From RGIG8124 sp045130665 (lineage in GTDB: Bacteria > Bacillota > Clostridia > Christensenellales > CAG-917), in NCBI GenBank assembly GCA_045130665.1, contig JBGUQC010000003.1:124001-188000 (forward strand): 64,000 nt of DNA, written 5' to 3'. The position numbers and the translations under genes are program-made. Below, piece after piece: positions 51,476-61,061 of the stretch. The notes beneath the pieces are model-generated. The model was given only the letters and a program-made list of their open reading frames with translations, did not search any database and was not told where the DNA came from. Numbering within the stretch: position 1 is the first letter of the stretch; the number at the start of each line of letters is the position of its first letter.

Positions 51476-53413
51476 TTAGACTTGGTGCTCTCTAATAATA
51501 CCATCCTTATATGCTGCAATTAATTCATTGAGATCTTGTATCTTTGCTTTCATATCAGCACCTTTGTCTGTGTCTGCAATACATAATCTCTTTTCTTGAT
51601 GTTGTATAATTGCAACGGATGAATGAATATCTGTTCCTTCTTTAATTGCCTTTTCTTGAGATACAAATGGCTCGTGAGCAACAAGTTTGAGATATCTTGA
51701 GTTCCAAACTAGTGTATATCCAGCAATTCCTGTTACTTTTTGATATGCTTTTGAGAAACCACCATCTATGATGATTACTTTTCCATTGCAGTGAACAGGG
51801 GATTCACCATCTTTAAGTTTTACTGGTACATGTCCGTTAACTATATGACCTGTTTCCCAAGAGATGCCAAATTCATCGAAGATCTTCTTAACATATGTTT
51901 CATTATTATAAAGATTGTAGTATGCATTTTTGTTTTCTTTGCTTGCATCCTTATCTTCGATAAGAGTTGTCTCAAATGTTGCCATTTTGTCTTTTCCATA
52001 TAATGGAGAACGTTCACCAGTTCCAATGAACCATACTAAATCTCTTGCATATGCAATTTCATTAGCATCTGAGCTGTATCTAAGTTTTCTCATCCATCTA
52101 TCTAGTTCATCACAAAGTGATTTGCCTGAATATTCTTTTCCAGCAATGGTTACAGTTTGGAATGAACCATCTGCATTCATAGGAATGCAACCATGATATA
52201 AAAGGTTGCCATTATATACACGATACATGCTTCCTCTCTTGAAGAAGAATTCAATGTGTGCTTGTAATTTTTCACTATGTTTGAATGACTTAACTAATGT
52301 TTCAAGAACATTTTGTTCTTGTTCTGTTAGTTTATATGGATCTTTTGGATCTACTGTAGGGAAGTATGGATCTATTAATGGATATGTCTTTCCTTCAATA
52401 GTTACTGTCTCGTTATAAAAATCAATTCTTTCTAAGTTTCTTCTTGATTCCATCAAGAATTCTGGTCTGCGAATAGCAAGAGCACCTTCAAGTTTCCAGC
52501 TAATAATGGATATTGCTTTGTTAATGCACTCAAGTAAATGAACTTCCTTTAAGTTCTTAATTGCAGGTGCATATGCAGATACGTCATCATCTCCGTATGT
52601 CTTTTGTGCCATTAATATTAATGGCAATAAGTCTATACCATAGCCCTCTAATGTAGAAAGATTGCCATATCTTGCACATAATCTCACTACGTGAGCAACA
52701 CAAACTTGGCTACCGCAAGCAGCACCCATCCAAATAATATCATGGTTACCCCATTGTACGTCTACTGAATGGTATGTCATTAATCTATCCATAACTGCAA
52801 TAGCATTTGGACCTCTATCATATGCATCACCTATAACATGAAGTCTATCTATTGCAAGATGTTGAATTAATCTTGCTAAAACTGTTATATATTCCTTTGC
52901 TCTATCTGTATAAATGATAGCAGATACAATTTCATTGTAATATGCTTCTTTATCTGGGACTTCGGAACGTTCTAAGATAAGTTCTTCAATAATATATTGA
53001 TATTCCTTCTTAAGGGCTCTTTCAAATTTGGATCTAGGGTATTTGGAAGATATTCTTCTTGTGATTCTGATCATATATATGATCATTTGTCTACACCAAG
53101 AATTAAAATCCTTTTCTTCTGTTTCTGCAATCTTTAATTTTCCTTCAGGATAATAAATAAGAGTAGCAAGATTTTTCTTGGTATCTTCATCTAGTTCATC
53201 ACCGAACTCATCTTCTATCTTTTGTCTAACAGAACCAGAACCATTCTTTAGAATGTGAAGGAATGAATCTCTTTCACCATGAATGTCTGAGATAAAGTGT
53301 TCTGTGCCTTTTGGTAGATACAATAAACTGGATAAGTTAATGATTTCTGAAGCTGCGCTTGATACTGTTGGATACTCTATTGATAGTTGTTTTAGGTATT
53401 TGAGATTATCCAT
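51476..53413 (-). CDS. fbp: Class III fructose-1,6-bisphosphatase
   Basis: A 645-residue Firmicutes-type FBPase with a metallophosphoesterase core: FISDIHGERDSF near residue 48, VIGDAYDRGPNA near 200 and VQWGNHDIIWMGA near 222, with a C-terminal NGHVPVK. It makes fructose 6-phosphate in gluconeogenesis, consistent with an organism feeding carbon from oxaloacetate or deoxyribose upward. Start at ATG 53413 after GGGGGAAA; the in-frame upstream extension lies on the promoter. Promoter and palindrome precede it. Confidence 0.95.
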   Translation of the reverse strand: MDNLKYLKQLSIEYPTVSSAASEIINLSSLLYLPKGTEHFISDIHGERDSFLHILKNGSGSVRQKIEDEFGDELDEDTKKNLATLIYYPEGKLKIAETEEKDFNSWCRQMIIYMIRITRRISSKYPRSKFERALKKEYQYIIEELILERSEVPDKEAYYNEIVSAIIYTDRAKEYITVLARLIQHLAIDRLHVIGDAYDRGPNAIAVMDRLMTYHSVDVQWGNHDIIWMGAACGSQVCVAHVVRLCARYGNLSTLEGYGIDLLPLILMAQKTYGDDDVSAYAPAIKNLKEVHLLECINKAISIISWKLEGALAIRRPEFLMESRRNLERIDFYNETVTIEGKTYPLIDPYFPTVDPKDPYKLTEQEQNVLETLVKSFKHSEKLQAHIEFFFKRGSMYRVYNGNLLYHGCIPMNADGSFQTVTIAGKEYSGKSLCDELDRWMRKLRYSSDANEIAYARDLVWFIGTGERSPLYGKDKMATFETTLIEDKDASKENKNAYYNLYNNETYVKKIFDEFGISWETGHIVNGHVPVKLKDGESPVHCNGKVIIIDGGFSKAYQKVTGIAGYTLVWNSRYLKLVAHEPFVSQEKAIKEGTDIHSSVAIIQHQEKRLCIADTDKGADMKAKIQDLNELIAAYKDGIIREHQV

Positions 53414-53443
53414 AATTTCCCCCGATAAAAAAGTTGTACAATA

Positions 53444-53472
53444 ATTATACCACAAATTTCTATATACAACAA
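53444..53472 (-). promoter_or_regulatory. Promoter of fbp-birA
   Basis: On the minus strand, TTGTTG (53472-53467) and perfect TATAAT (53449-53444) are 17 bases apart, about 30 bases before the ATG. Confidence 0.7.
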
Positions 53473-53480
53473 TATAGAAA
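53457..53480. promoter_or_regulatory. Operator-like inverted repeat on the fbp promoter
   Basis: TTTCTATAT (53457-53465) and ATATAGAAA (53472-53480) are perfect 9-base arms around ACAACA, centred on the fbp -35 region. A repressor bound here would block RNA polymerase. AT-rich composition raises the chance of coincidence. Confidence 0.45.
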
Positions 53481-53548
53481 AATCCACATAATGTGTGTTA
53501 AAAAGCCAAGAAAAATGGTAATATAAGGAATGTAGGAGCTTTTTTAAG

Positions 53549-54433
53549 ATGGATCAAAACAGAAAATACAGAACTTTTGCCAGCTGGTGCATAGAAGAAT
53601 TTGGACATCCAATCCATAAAATTTGTTTGGATGGAGGTTTTACCTGTCCTAATAGAGATGGCACAAAAGGAGTGGGAGGATGTATATTCTGTGGTGAGAG
53701 AGGAGCAGGAGAACACGTTAATCCAGAGCAAAGTATAACAGAACAAGCTAAGGCACAGTTGGACCATTATATTAGACGAAAAGAGAAGGGCGGATTTGTT
53801 GCTTATTTCCAAAATTTTACCAATACTTATGCATCTCCTGAGACACTAAAAAAGATATATAACAGTGCACTAATTTCAGATAGAATTGAGGCCATGGCAA
53901 TAGCTACTAGACCAGACTGTATTGACCAAGAAATAATAGATGTAATTAAGGAAATTCCAGTTAAAAAAGTATGGGTTGAATTAGGTTTGCAAACCTCAAA
54001 TGATGCCACTGCAGAAAGAATAAATAGATGCTATAGAACTGAGGAATTTGAAAGAGCAGTTAGGCTATTAAATAACAATAAAATTGATGTAGTTGTGCAT
54101 GTAATTGTTGGTCTTCCTGGAGAAACAGAACAGGACTTTTATAATACCATAGAATATCTAAATAAGATGCCAATTCAAGGAATAAAGATACATTCGTTAT
54201 TTGTTATGAAAAACACACAACTAGAGGTTTATTATAACAATAATGAATATAAAACTATCGATTTTGCAAAATACATTGATTGTGTGTGCTATGCAATCAA
54301 GCACCTAAGAAGCGATATTGTTATACATAGATTGATTGGAGAATGTGCTCCAAATTTATTAATTGCCCCACATTGGGACAAGGATAAAAATGAGATATTA
54401 GATCTTATTAATGAAAGTCTAAAGAACTTGTAA
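53549..54433 (+). CDS. Radical SAM protein, YhcC/TIGR01212 type
   Basis: A 294-residue protein. The cluster motif is CPNRDGTKGVGGCIFCGE near residues 32-50 (expanded spacing between first and second Cys, typical of this family). HVIVGLPGETEQDF and KIHSLFVMKNTQLEV follow. Members are conserved in many bacteria; the reaction is not known to me. It converges with the RlmI-like gene, overlapping by 15 bases. Confidence 0.9.
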   Translation: MDQNRKYRTFASWCIEEFGHPIHKICLDGGFTCPNRDGTKGVGGCIFCGERGAGEHVNPEQSITEQAKAQLDHYIRRKEKGGFVAYFQNFTNTYASPETLKKIYNSALISDRIEAMAIATRPDCIDQEIIDVIKEIPVKKVWVELGLQTSNDATAERINRCYRTEEFERAVRLLNNNKIDVVVHVIVGLPGETEQDFYNTIEYLNKMPIQGIKIHSLFVMKNTQLEVYYNNNEYKTIDFAKYIDCVCYAIKHLRSDIVIHRLIGECAPNLLIAPHWDKDKNEILDLINESLKNL

Positions 54434-55585
54434 AACTACGAATTTCAAATAGCTTGTTTCATCATCACAAAGTAGTGCTGGATGGTCTGGTGCTTGTGTT
54501 TTTATTTCAACAACTCTAACCTTTCTTCCACTCTCTCTACCTGCATCTCTTAACATATTCATAAACATCTGTTCTGTGATGAAATGAGTGCATGATGATG
54601 ACACTAAAATACCACCTTTTTCAACAAGTTTCATTCCAAGAATATTGATGTCTTTATAACCCCTTAATGAGTCCTTAATTTCATTGATACTTTTACAGAA
54701 AGCAGGAGGGTCCAAAATGACAACATCATACTTATTTCCTAAAGTTTTTTCATCTCTTAAAACTTTGAATACATCACCCTCAAGTGCAGTTACATTCTTA
54801 AAGGAATTAAGTTCAGCATTTCTTTTTACTGTATCAAGAGCTGACTTTGAGATATCTACTGCTTTAACACTCTTTGCATTAGTGGCTGCATTCATTGAGA
54901 AACCACCACTATTGCAGAAACAATCTAAAACAGATTTATCTTTTGTATATCTTCTAATTGCTAATCTATTATCTTTTTGATCTAAGAAATATCCTGTCTT
55001 TTGTCCGTTCTTAACATCAACAGACATCTTGATGCCATTTTCCTCAATGATGATTTCATCAGGTACTTCTCCATAGATTAACCCTGAGTATGGTTCTAAT
55101 CCTTCTTTGCTACGAACCGGTGAATCACTTCTTTCGTATATTCCTTTTGGATTAAATAATTCAACTAGACATTGAACAAGCAAATCCTTTCTTTGATCTA
55201 TACCTAGTGACATACATTGCATTACAAGATAGTCTGCGTATTTATCTACAACTAATCCTGGTATATTGTCTGCTTCGGAGAATATGAGTCTATAGTTATT
55301 ATTGTATCCAAGACTTTCACGATACTCTTTTGCTTGTTTGAAAGCATTGAGGTAATACTCTTTGGTATCTTCCTCATCGTTTCTAATGAAGATACGAACT
55401 AAAATCTTAGATAAATGGTTAATATATCCTTTACCGATATATTTACCATCTTGAGATTTAACAATTGCTAAAGATCCGTTTCTGTCTTTCCCTTCAATTT
55501 TTGAGACTTCATTTGCATATACCCAAGGGTGTCCTGCAATGATTCTTTTTTCCTCGCCTCGTTTTAAAATGACTTCATAACCCAT
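54419..55585 (-). CDS. Class I SAM-dependent rRNA methyltransferase (RlmI-like)
   Basis: A 388-residue enzyme. An N-terminal PUA-type domain (about 1-80, IAGHPWVYANEV) precedes a Rossmann methyltransferase with VLDCFCNSGGFSMNAA as SAM motif I and VILDPPAFCKS as the DPPxF motif. RlmI methylates a 23S rRNA cytosine; the exact base here is inferred. Start at ATG 55585 with a weak GGTG upstream; an in-frame codon 60 bases earlier lies in AT-rich leader. Confidence 0.88.
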   Translation of the reverse strand: MGYEVILKRGEEKRIIAGHPWVYANEVSKIEGKDRNGSLAIVKSQDGKYIGKGYINHLSKILVRIFIRNDEEDTKEYYLNAFKQAKEYRESLGYNNNYRLIFSEADNIPGLVVDKYADYLVMQCMSLGIDQRKDLLVQCLVELFNPKGIYERSDSPVRSKEGLEPYSGLIYGEVPDEIIIEENGIKMSVDVKNGQKTGYFLDQKDNRLAIRRYTKDKSVLDCFCNSGGFSMNAATNAKSVKAVDISKSALDTVKRNAELNSFKNVTALEGDVFKVLRDEKTLGNKYDVVILDPPAFCKSINEIKDSLRGYKDINILGMKLVEKGGILVSSSCTHFITEQMFMNMLRDAGRESGRKVRVVEIKTQAPDHPALLCDDETSYLKFVVLQVL

Positions 55586-55646
55586 AATACACCAAAATAT
55601 TTTATAATTTTCATTATTATAGTTGCTAATTTTATCATTTTGCAAC

Positions 55647-55675
55647 TTGTAATCTTTATATAATGTAATTATAAT
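55647..55675 (+). promoter_or_regulatory. Promoter of the M28-DUF998 operon
   Basis: TTGTAA (55647-55652) and TATAAT (55670-55675) are 17 bases apart, followed by SD AGGGAGG and the ATG at 55714. Confidence 0.65.
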
Positions 55676-55713
55676 AGTATTATTAAAAATTTTTTAGGGA
55701 GGAAAAATTATTT

Positions 55714-56970
55714 ATGGCAGATTTTTCAAAGCTTATTGAAAACAAGCAAGAAAGTGCACAATATATGATTGATGAAATCACTCATATTTGTAAGGACATG
55801 CCAAAGCGTTCACCTGGAACTGAAGGCGAAAAGATTTCATGTGAATATATGGCAGATGTTTTAAAGAATGATTGTGGTTGTGAAGTATCACAAGTGGAAT
55901 CATTCAAAGAGAACCCAGGTTCATTCTTTGGATGGATTTACATCACAGTAACACTTGCACTCGCATCTATTATCGCTTACTTCTTTGTCCCAGTATTATC
56001 AATTATCATGATATGCTTCGGATTATTAGTTATGATTCTTGAGTTTGGTCTTTATAAGAAAGCAGTAGACTTCATGTTCCCAGAATTAGAAGGACATAAC
56101 GTTACAGCATTCAAAAAGCCAACAGGTGAAGTAACGAGAAGAATCATATTCAACGGACACCCAGATGCAGCATGGAACTGGCCAGTAAACAATAGATTTG
56201 GTGGCAAAGTTTATATTGCACACATCTTAACATCTGTTCTCGGTGCTCTTTATTACTTAATCATTTCAATCATCACAGTTATCATCTTAGCAGTACATCA
56301 TGCACCACAGGCAGCAGTATTTAGTGTTGGTGGCGTATTCTGGGCAGGAATTGCAGGATTAATCTTTGTTCCAGGCTTAATTGGTATGTACTTCATGTGG
56401 GATGAAAAAACAATTGTTGATGGTGCTAACGACAACCTTACAGGTTGCTACATGGGTATTGCAATCTTAAAGGCAATGAAAGAACAAGGTATTGAATTAG
56501 AGCATACAGAAATTGGTGTTGTATTAACAGGTTCAGAAGAAGCTGGTTTAAGAGGTGCTAAAGCATGGTGCGAAGCACACGCTGGCGAATTCCAAGATGT
56601 TCCAACATACATTTATTCTTATGACACAATTCACGCTAGTGAATTCTTAATGGTTAACCATAGAGACTTAAACGGAACAGTTAAATCAGATAGAGCAGTT
56701 GGTGACTTATTCAAAGAGTCTGCAGATGAACTCGGTATTTACTGTGCAGAAGGTATGGTTCCTCCATTCGGCGGTGCAACAGATAATGCTGCATTCTCAC
56801 AAGCAGGATTCCGTTCAACAGGTATTACAGCTCTTAACCATGAGTTAGAAGATTACTATCATACACTTCGTGACACATATGACAATCTTGGTAAAGATTG
56901 CTTAGCAGACTGCTATGCTGTTTCTGTTAAGGTTCTTGAAAAGTTTGACAAGATGGACGAAATCAAATAA
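55714..56970 (+). CDS. Membrane-embedded M28-family metallopeptidase
   Basis: A 418-residue protein with M28 zinc-site motifs split by membrane helices: NGHPDAAWNWP near residue 149, DGANDNLTG near 240, TGSEEAGLRGA near 272, YSYDTIH near 300 and a late LNHELEDYYH. Two hydrophobic pairs lie at about 70-115 and 170-230. The metal ligands fall between and after them, so the active site should lie on one membrane face, probably cytoplasmic. M28 enzymes are aminopeptidases; the substrate is unknown. It touches the DUF998 gene by one base. Confidence 0.85.
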   Translation: MADFSKLIENKQESAQYMIDEITHICKDMPKRSPGTEGEKISCEYMADVLKNDCGCEVSQVESFKENPGSFFGWIYITVTLALASIIAYFFVPVLSIIMICFGLLVMILEFGLYKKAVDFMFPELEGHNVTAFKKPTGEVTRRIIFNGHPDAAWNWPVNNRFGGKVYIAHILTSVLGALYYLIISIITVIILAVHHAPQAAVFSVGGVFWAGIAGLIFVPGLIGMYFMWDEKTIVDGANDNLTGCYMGIAILKAMKEQGIELEHTEIGVVLTGSEEAGLRGAKAWCEAHAGEFQDVPTYIYSYDTIHASEFLMVNHRDLNGTVKSDRAVGDLFKESADELGIYCAEGMVPPFGGATDNAAFSQAGFRSTGITALNHELEDYYHTLRDTYDNLGKDCLADCYAVSVKVLEKFDKMDEIK

Positions 56971-57695
56971 TGGGTATAAAACTTAAAAGTTTAAATCCAA
57001 TTAAAGGTGAATATATAAGGCTGTGGGTTATCGCAGCCTTTGTATTCGTTATTTCACCACTGATATCTTGTTTATTTGCATCATCAGATGATGAAAGTCC
57101 AGTATGGACTTCTATATCTAGATTAGGATGGATTACAGGGCACCAAGCATTCATGTACATTTGGGGCGCAACATTAATGATGCCAATGTGCTATGCAATG
57201 TGGTATGCAATGCAATATGCAGATAAAAAATTAAATCCAGTATTAAGACAAATAATCAAGTGGGCCATGATTGTATTCTGTACAATTATTTTTGTTGGCG
57301 CATGTATTCCAGCACATGATCCAGGTCCAGGACCAGATTTTAGTGCACCAAGAAATGCAATGGCTCTTGCGCATGACCATATGTCTCGTATAGGAATGTT
57401 TGGTATGCTTGGAGTATTGATGGGATATTGTGTTGTAGCATTTATCTCAAAACAATGGGAACATGCCATGATACAAACATTTGCAACTTTATTTGTAATA
57501 TGTATTGGTGTATGGTGTTTTGTAGAAGTAAAGGACAAGACATCATACTGTGGTGTTTCTGCAGCAACTCAAATTATTGCTTTCTCTTTAATGAATGTCT
57601 TGAATTTCATGATTTATTTCAATTATCAAAAGCAGTATATAAATCAATTAAAAGAGCAAGAAAAAGATACAGCAGTAGAGGAGCAAACTGAATAA
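56970..57695 (+). CDS. DUF998-family membrane protein
   Basis: A 241-residue protein with six hydrophobic helices (LWVIAAFVFVISPLIS, AFMYIWGATLMMPMC, MIVFCTIIFVGACIP, MFGMLGVLMGYCVV, FATLFVICIGVWC, ATQIIAFSLMNVL). The DUF998 assignment rests on topology and the short conserved turn after the third helix (ACIPAHDPGPGPD); no function is established. Start overlaps the peptidase stop (TAATG), so both are made together and may form a complex. Confidence 0.65.
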   Translation: MGIKLKSLNPIKGEYIRLWVIAAFVFVISPLISCLFASSDDESPVWTSISRLGWITGHQAFMYIWGATLMMPMCYAMWYAMQYADKKLNPVLRQIIKWAMIVFCTIIFVGACIPAHDPGPGPDFSAPRNAMALAHDHMSRIGMFGMLGVLMGYCVVAFISKQWEHAMIQTFATLFVICIGVWCFVEVKDKTSYCGVSAATQIIAFSLMNVLNFMIYFNYQKQYINQLKEQEKDTAVEEQTE

Positions 57696-57716
57696 AAATT
57701 ATTTATATAATAAATA

Positions 57717-57745
57717 ATGGAGTGCCGAAAGACACTCCATTTTTT
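57717..57745 (+). terminator. Terminator of the M28-DUF998 operon
   Basis: ATGGAGTG (57717-57724) pairs perfectly with CACTCCAT (57733-57740), followed by TTTTT. Confidence 0.85.
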
Positions 57746-57758
57746 AGTTTATTTTATC

Positions 57759-59822
57759 TTAGAATATCATTAACATACCTAAGATTTCAATTTGGAATCT
57801 AACATGCTCTACGTTATCTGCATCCTTGAACTTAGTTCCAATTAAGAATGGTGAGATATTATCATAGTATTGTCCAAAGTAAATTCCTTCGTAAGTTTTT
57901 CCTGTGTAAGATGTGCAATCTTTGAGAGAATAAACACCTTCTACTTTAATAGAAACATTGCCTAGATTCTTAATCTTGTCGGACATATTGCTTGGTAATT
58001 TATGTGGGTGGGATTGAAGAATTTCTGCAATAAGTGAATTAACAGATGCCTTTGTTATAGCATCGCCATTCTTATCTTCTAATGAAAGGCTAATACCCAT
58101 TGAGTTCTTTAATAAATCAAGAGAATCGTAGAAATTGTTTTGATCAAATCCTGCAAACATATTGTTTGCATAGATTAATACGAAATCAACAATATCTAAA
58201 TCTTCACTCATAACTGAGCCAGATAAATCCATATTATTCATACTAGCAAGTATTTCATCAATATCCATACCTAATTTAGATAATAAAACATTAATATGCT
58301 CGAGCACGTATTGCACGTTAACATCAACGTTAATTTCCCAAGTATTATCTGTCTTGAATGTAATGGTTGCTGTTGCACCAAGAGATGCTAATGTATCTGC
58401 AAGATTCATAGGTCCTTCAATTAACATTTCGAAAGCGGTATCCTTCCAGCCTCTTGCAAGTGGGGTATACATATATAATGTAGATAGGTTATAAGTTTTG
58501 TTTTGTGTATATGCAACACCATTTGTCTTTCCCGTTAAAACAGAATCAAATAGTTTTGGTGTGTATCCTTTAATTGCATTGAAATATGATAGAGTAATGT
58601 CTTGCATATTTGATTTTGATTCAATATCTGCTTTAGCAGCTGCGACATCGAATGTTGTGGAATCTTTTGTTGCTCCAGTATACATTCTATCTAATTGGCT
58701 ATTTCTTAACTTCTTGTACCCATCAACTGCCTCGTCCATCTTTAATAGACCTTTAGATACTAATAATTCTTGGTTCATTTGAGCAAGAACCGCATGACCG
58801 AAATCTGAAGGGTGGACACCATCTACATAAATTAAGTCTTCACCAATTTCATGGTTTGCTTGGTAAATTGCATCAAATGTATGATATGCATCAGCAATTG
58901 TAATCTTATCAGTGTAATCATTTAATACAGAATCTAAGCCATAATAAATCATATCTCCTGCAACTGCTCTAAGTTTTGCATAGCTTGCGCTTACAACAGC
59001 TGGATCTGAACTATCAAAATTGAAACTATTTTCCTCACCATTGCCAAGCATTGTTAAATAATCTTTTAATTCGGTTGAAACCAATTCAGCATGTTCATCG
59101 ATTGGATTGTAAACATTTTGGAAAATAATTAAAGCATTTGGATTTAATTTCTTTAATCTATCAACAATTTTGCCAATTTGAATTCTTGCATTAGAAACAG
59201 CATATTCATAGAGTGCCATACCATATCCTGGACATGGACCTTGTGCAAATCTTACATCATCTTGAAGTGGTGGGATAATTGTATAACTCTCGCTCTGGAA
59301 TCTTGCTTGTTGATAAACTGCAACAACAGCAGGATCACTTAAATAAGCATCACTACCATTATATTTTTGCTTTGCTGCAAGTTCCAAAATCATAATAGGG
59401 AAGTCGAATTGTAATAAATCGTTACCTAAAATTGAAATATGGATTACATCGGAAGTTCTAATTAATGTTTGTGTTAGGGAAGCGGTTTCTTCGTTAACCT
59501 CAGGTTGATTAGGCAAAACTGGTTCGTAATTTTTATCATCTCTTGAAATATAATCTAGTAAGTGTTTTGTGTGGTAACCAGAAACCGATCTATTATGTGC
59601 TTCGATTCCATTGATTTGACCTAAAATTCCATAGTAACTATAGTTGACTCTTTCTTGTAGTGGAGCAGGTCCTGCAACACCTTCACAAATAGAGTCTCCT
59701 AGGAAAACTATAGAAGTGATTTTTTTGTCTTCTGTCTTGTTTTTATTACATGATGCTAGTGAAATAGCCAAGCATACAACAAGAAGCAAACAAACGATTG
59801 TAATTAAAATTTTATTTCTCAT
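57759..59822 (-). CDS. SGNH/GDSL-hydrolase lipoprotein with unknown C-terminal half
   Basis: A 687-residue lipoprotein (lipobox LASC near residue 25). The SGNH core covers about 35-360: IVFLGDSICEG (Ser), SILGNDLLQF (Asn), and YVDGVHPSDFGH (Asp and His). Such enzymes remove acyl groups from sugars or lipids. The remaining 320 residues, including a run around 470-560 with TFKTDNTWEINVDVNVQY, match nothing I know and may bind substrate. The gene stands alone on the minus strand. Confidence 0.85.
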   Translation of the reverse strand: MRNKILITIVCLLLVVCLAISLASCNKNKTEDKKITSIVFLGDSICEGVAGPAPLQERVNYSYYGILGQINGIEAHNRSVSGYHTKHLLDYISRDDKNYEPVLPNQPEVNEETASLTQTLIRTSDVIHISILGNDLLQFDFPIMILELAAKQKYNGSDAYLSDPAVVAVYQQARFQSESYTIIPPLQDDVRFAQGPCPGYGMALYEYAVSNARIQIGKIVDRLKKLNPNALIIFQNVYNPIDEHAELVSTELKDYLTMLGNGEENSFNFDSSDPAVVSASYAKLRAVAGDMIYYGLDSVLNDYTDKITIADAYHTFDAIYQANHEIGEDLIYVDGVHPSDFGHAVLAQMNQELLVSKGLLKMDEAVDGYKKLRNSQLDRMYTGATKDSTTFDVAAAKADIESKSNMQDITLSYFNAIKGYTPKLFDSVLTGKTNGVAYTQNKTYNLSTLYMYTPLARGWKDTAFEMLIEGPMNLADTLASLGATATITFKTDNTWEINVDVNVQYVLEHINVLLSKLGMDIDEILASMNNMDLSGSVMSEDLDIVDFVLIYANNMFAGFDQNNFYDSLDLLKNSMGISLSLEDKNGDAITKASVNSLIAEILQSHPHKLPSNMSDKIKNLGNVSIKVEGVYSLKDCTSYTGKTYEGIYFGQYYDNISPFLIGTKFKDADNVEHVRFQIEILGMLMIF

Positions 59823-60067
59823 AAAAACCCCTTATATTTTGTTTAGTTCATTTTGAATTTTAACACGTAAAATTAAAAATGTGAATATGCATGTAAATAT
59901 ATAGACAAATTGGCATTTTTGTATAAAAAATCAGGTTAGAACAACTTTTATTCAAAATTATTTAAAAATCACCAGTTTAGAGGCCCTAATAATATAGACA
60001 AATCGTGTTTTATGTGATATTTTAAGTATTATACTTAAACTTAAAAAGGAAAATTAGAGGTAAAAAG
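59823..60067. promoter_or_regulatory. Divergent intergenic region with a repeated 12-mer
   Basis: This 245-base region contains ATATAGACAAAT twice in direct orientation (59899 and 59992, 93 bases apart) and a 19-bp palindrome near its right end. Otherwise it is AT-rich with no ORF. It should hold promoters for both the SGNH lipoprotein and the esterase. Confidence 0.45.
60021..60039. promoter_or_regulatory. Perfect 19-bp palindrome before the alpha/beta hydrolase
   Basis: TTTAAGTATTATACTTAAA: two perfect 9-base arms around one T. It includes TATACT (60030-60035), a possible -10 box, and lies 29 bases before the ATG. The matching -35 would be poor. A repressor site is the simplest reading. 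Confidence 0.5.
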
Positions 60068-61000
60068 ATGAGCAAAGCCACATTTATTTTCAAAGCAATT
60101 GACCATATGTTTAATCCATTCCAAAATCCTGGAAAGATTACACGTAAAGGAAAAAAGTTCTGTGAAATCACAAACGATATTGCATATGGCGAAGGTAAAT
60201 ATCAAAAGTTAGATACCTATAAACCAAAGGATGCAGAGGGCAAAATGCCAGTTATCGTTGAGATTCACGGCGGCGGTTTCGTAGCAGGTGATAAGAAGTA
60301 TCGTAAAGCACTTTGTGAATGGTATTCAATGAACACAGGTGCATTCGTAGTTTCTATTAACTATGCTTTAGGACCAGAATTCAAATTCATCGATTCACAA
60401 AGAGACATTGCAAATGCATTCAACTTTATTGGTGATCATGCAGAAGAATGGAATCTTGATATGGATAGAGTAGTTGTTACTGGAGATAGCGCAGGTGGAT
60501 GGGCAGCAGCACAAATTTGCGCAATGCAAGATAACGATTATATCCAAGAAAAACAAGGCGTAAAGCTTAAATATAAAGCAACAGGTGCTTTATTCAATTG
60601 CGGTATTTACGATATTGAGAAAGCAGTTAAACAAAAAGTTTTGTTTAATTTAACAGAAAGTATTTCCCAAGACTTCCTTGGTTTATCTGTAAAAGAATTA
60701 GACACATATGAATATTTAGATATCGTTGATTCTAAGAACTATGTAACAGCAAATTGGCCAACATCCTTCGTTGTATATGCAGAACAAGATTTCTTCTGCG
60801 GAGGACAAGGAGAAGGACTCTGTGAGAAACTTGATGAACTCGGCGTATATCAAGAGCACTACGGTTCAACAAAGTTCAGCGACAACCACACATTCTCATT
60901 AACATGGTCTAGCAAGGCAACAAAAGAATGTAACGTCCAAATCTTGAGCTTCTTGAACAGATTATTTGCTGGCGAAATTGGAAAGAAAGATGAGGCTTAA
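60068..61000 (+). CDS. Alpha/beta hydrolase, HSL-type esterase/lipase
   Basis: A 310-residue enzyme. The oxyanion motif is EIHGGGFVAGDKKY near residue 68-80, the nucleophile elbow is TGDSAGGWAA near 142, the acid lies in VVYAEQDFFCGG and the His in DNHTFSL. No signal peptide is seen, so it is cytoplasmic. The HGGG and GDSAGG pair is typical of hormone-sensitive-lipase-like esterases acting on short acyl esters. SD is AGAGG. Confidence 0.88.
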   Translation: MSKATFIFKAIDHMFNPFQNPGKITRKGKKFCEITNDIAYGEGKYQKLDTYKPKDAEGKMPVIVEIHGGGFVAGDKKYRKALCEWYSMNTGAFVVSINYALGPEFKFIDSQRDIANAFNFIGDHAEEWNLDMDRVVVTGDSAGGWAAAQICAMQDNDYIQEKQGVKLKYKATGALFNCGIYDIEKAVKQKVLFNLTESISQDFLGLSVKELDTYEYLDIVDSKNYVTANWPTSFVVYAEQDFFCGGQGEGLCEKLDELGVYQEHYGSTKFSDNHTFSLTWSSKATKECNVQILSFLNRLFAGEIGKKDEA

Positions 61001-61020
61001 ACATAAATAATGACTAGAAC

Positions 61021-61052
61021 AAGAAGGATTTGCAAACACAAGTCCTTCTTTT
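61021..61052 (+). terminator. Terminator after the alpha/beta hydrolase
   Basis: AAGAAGGA (61021-61028) and TCCTTCTT (61043-61050) form the outer stem, extended to 12 pairs by TTTG with CAAG (one wobble). It ends with TT and an AT-rich stretch, 11 bases before the next ATG. Confidence 0.7.
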
Positions 61053-61061
61053 AAATTAAAG

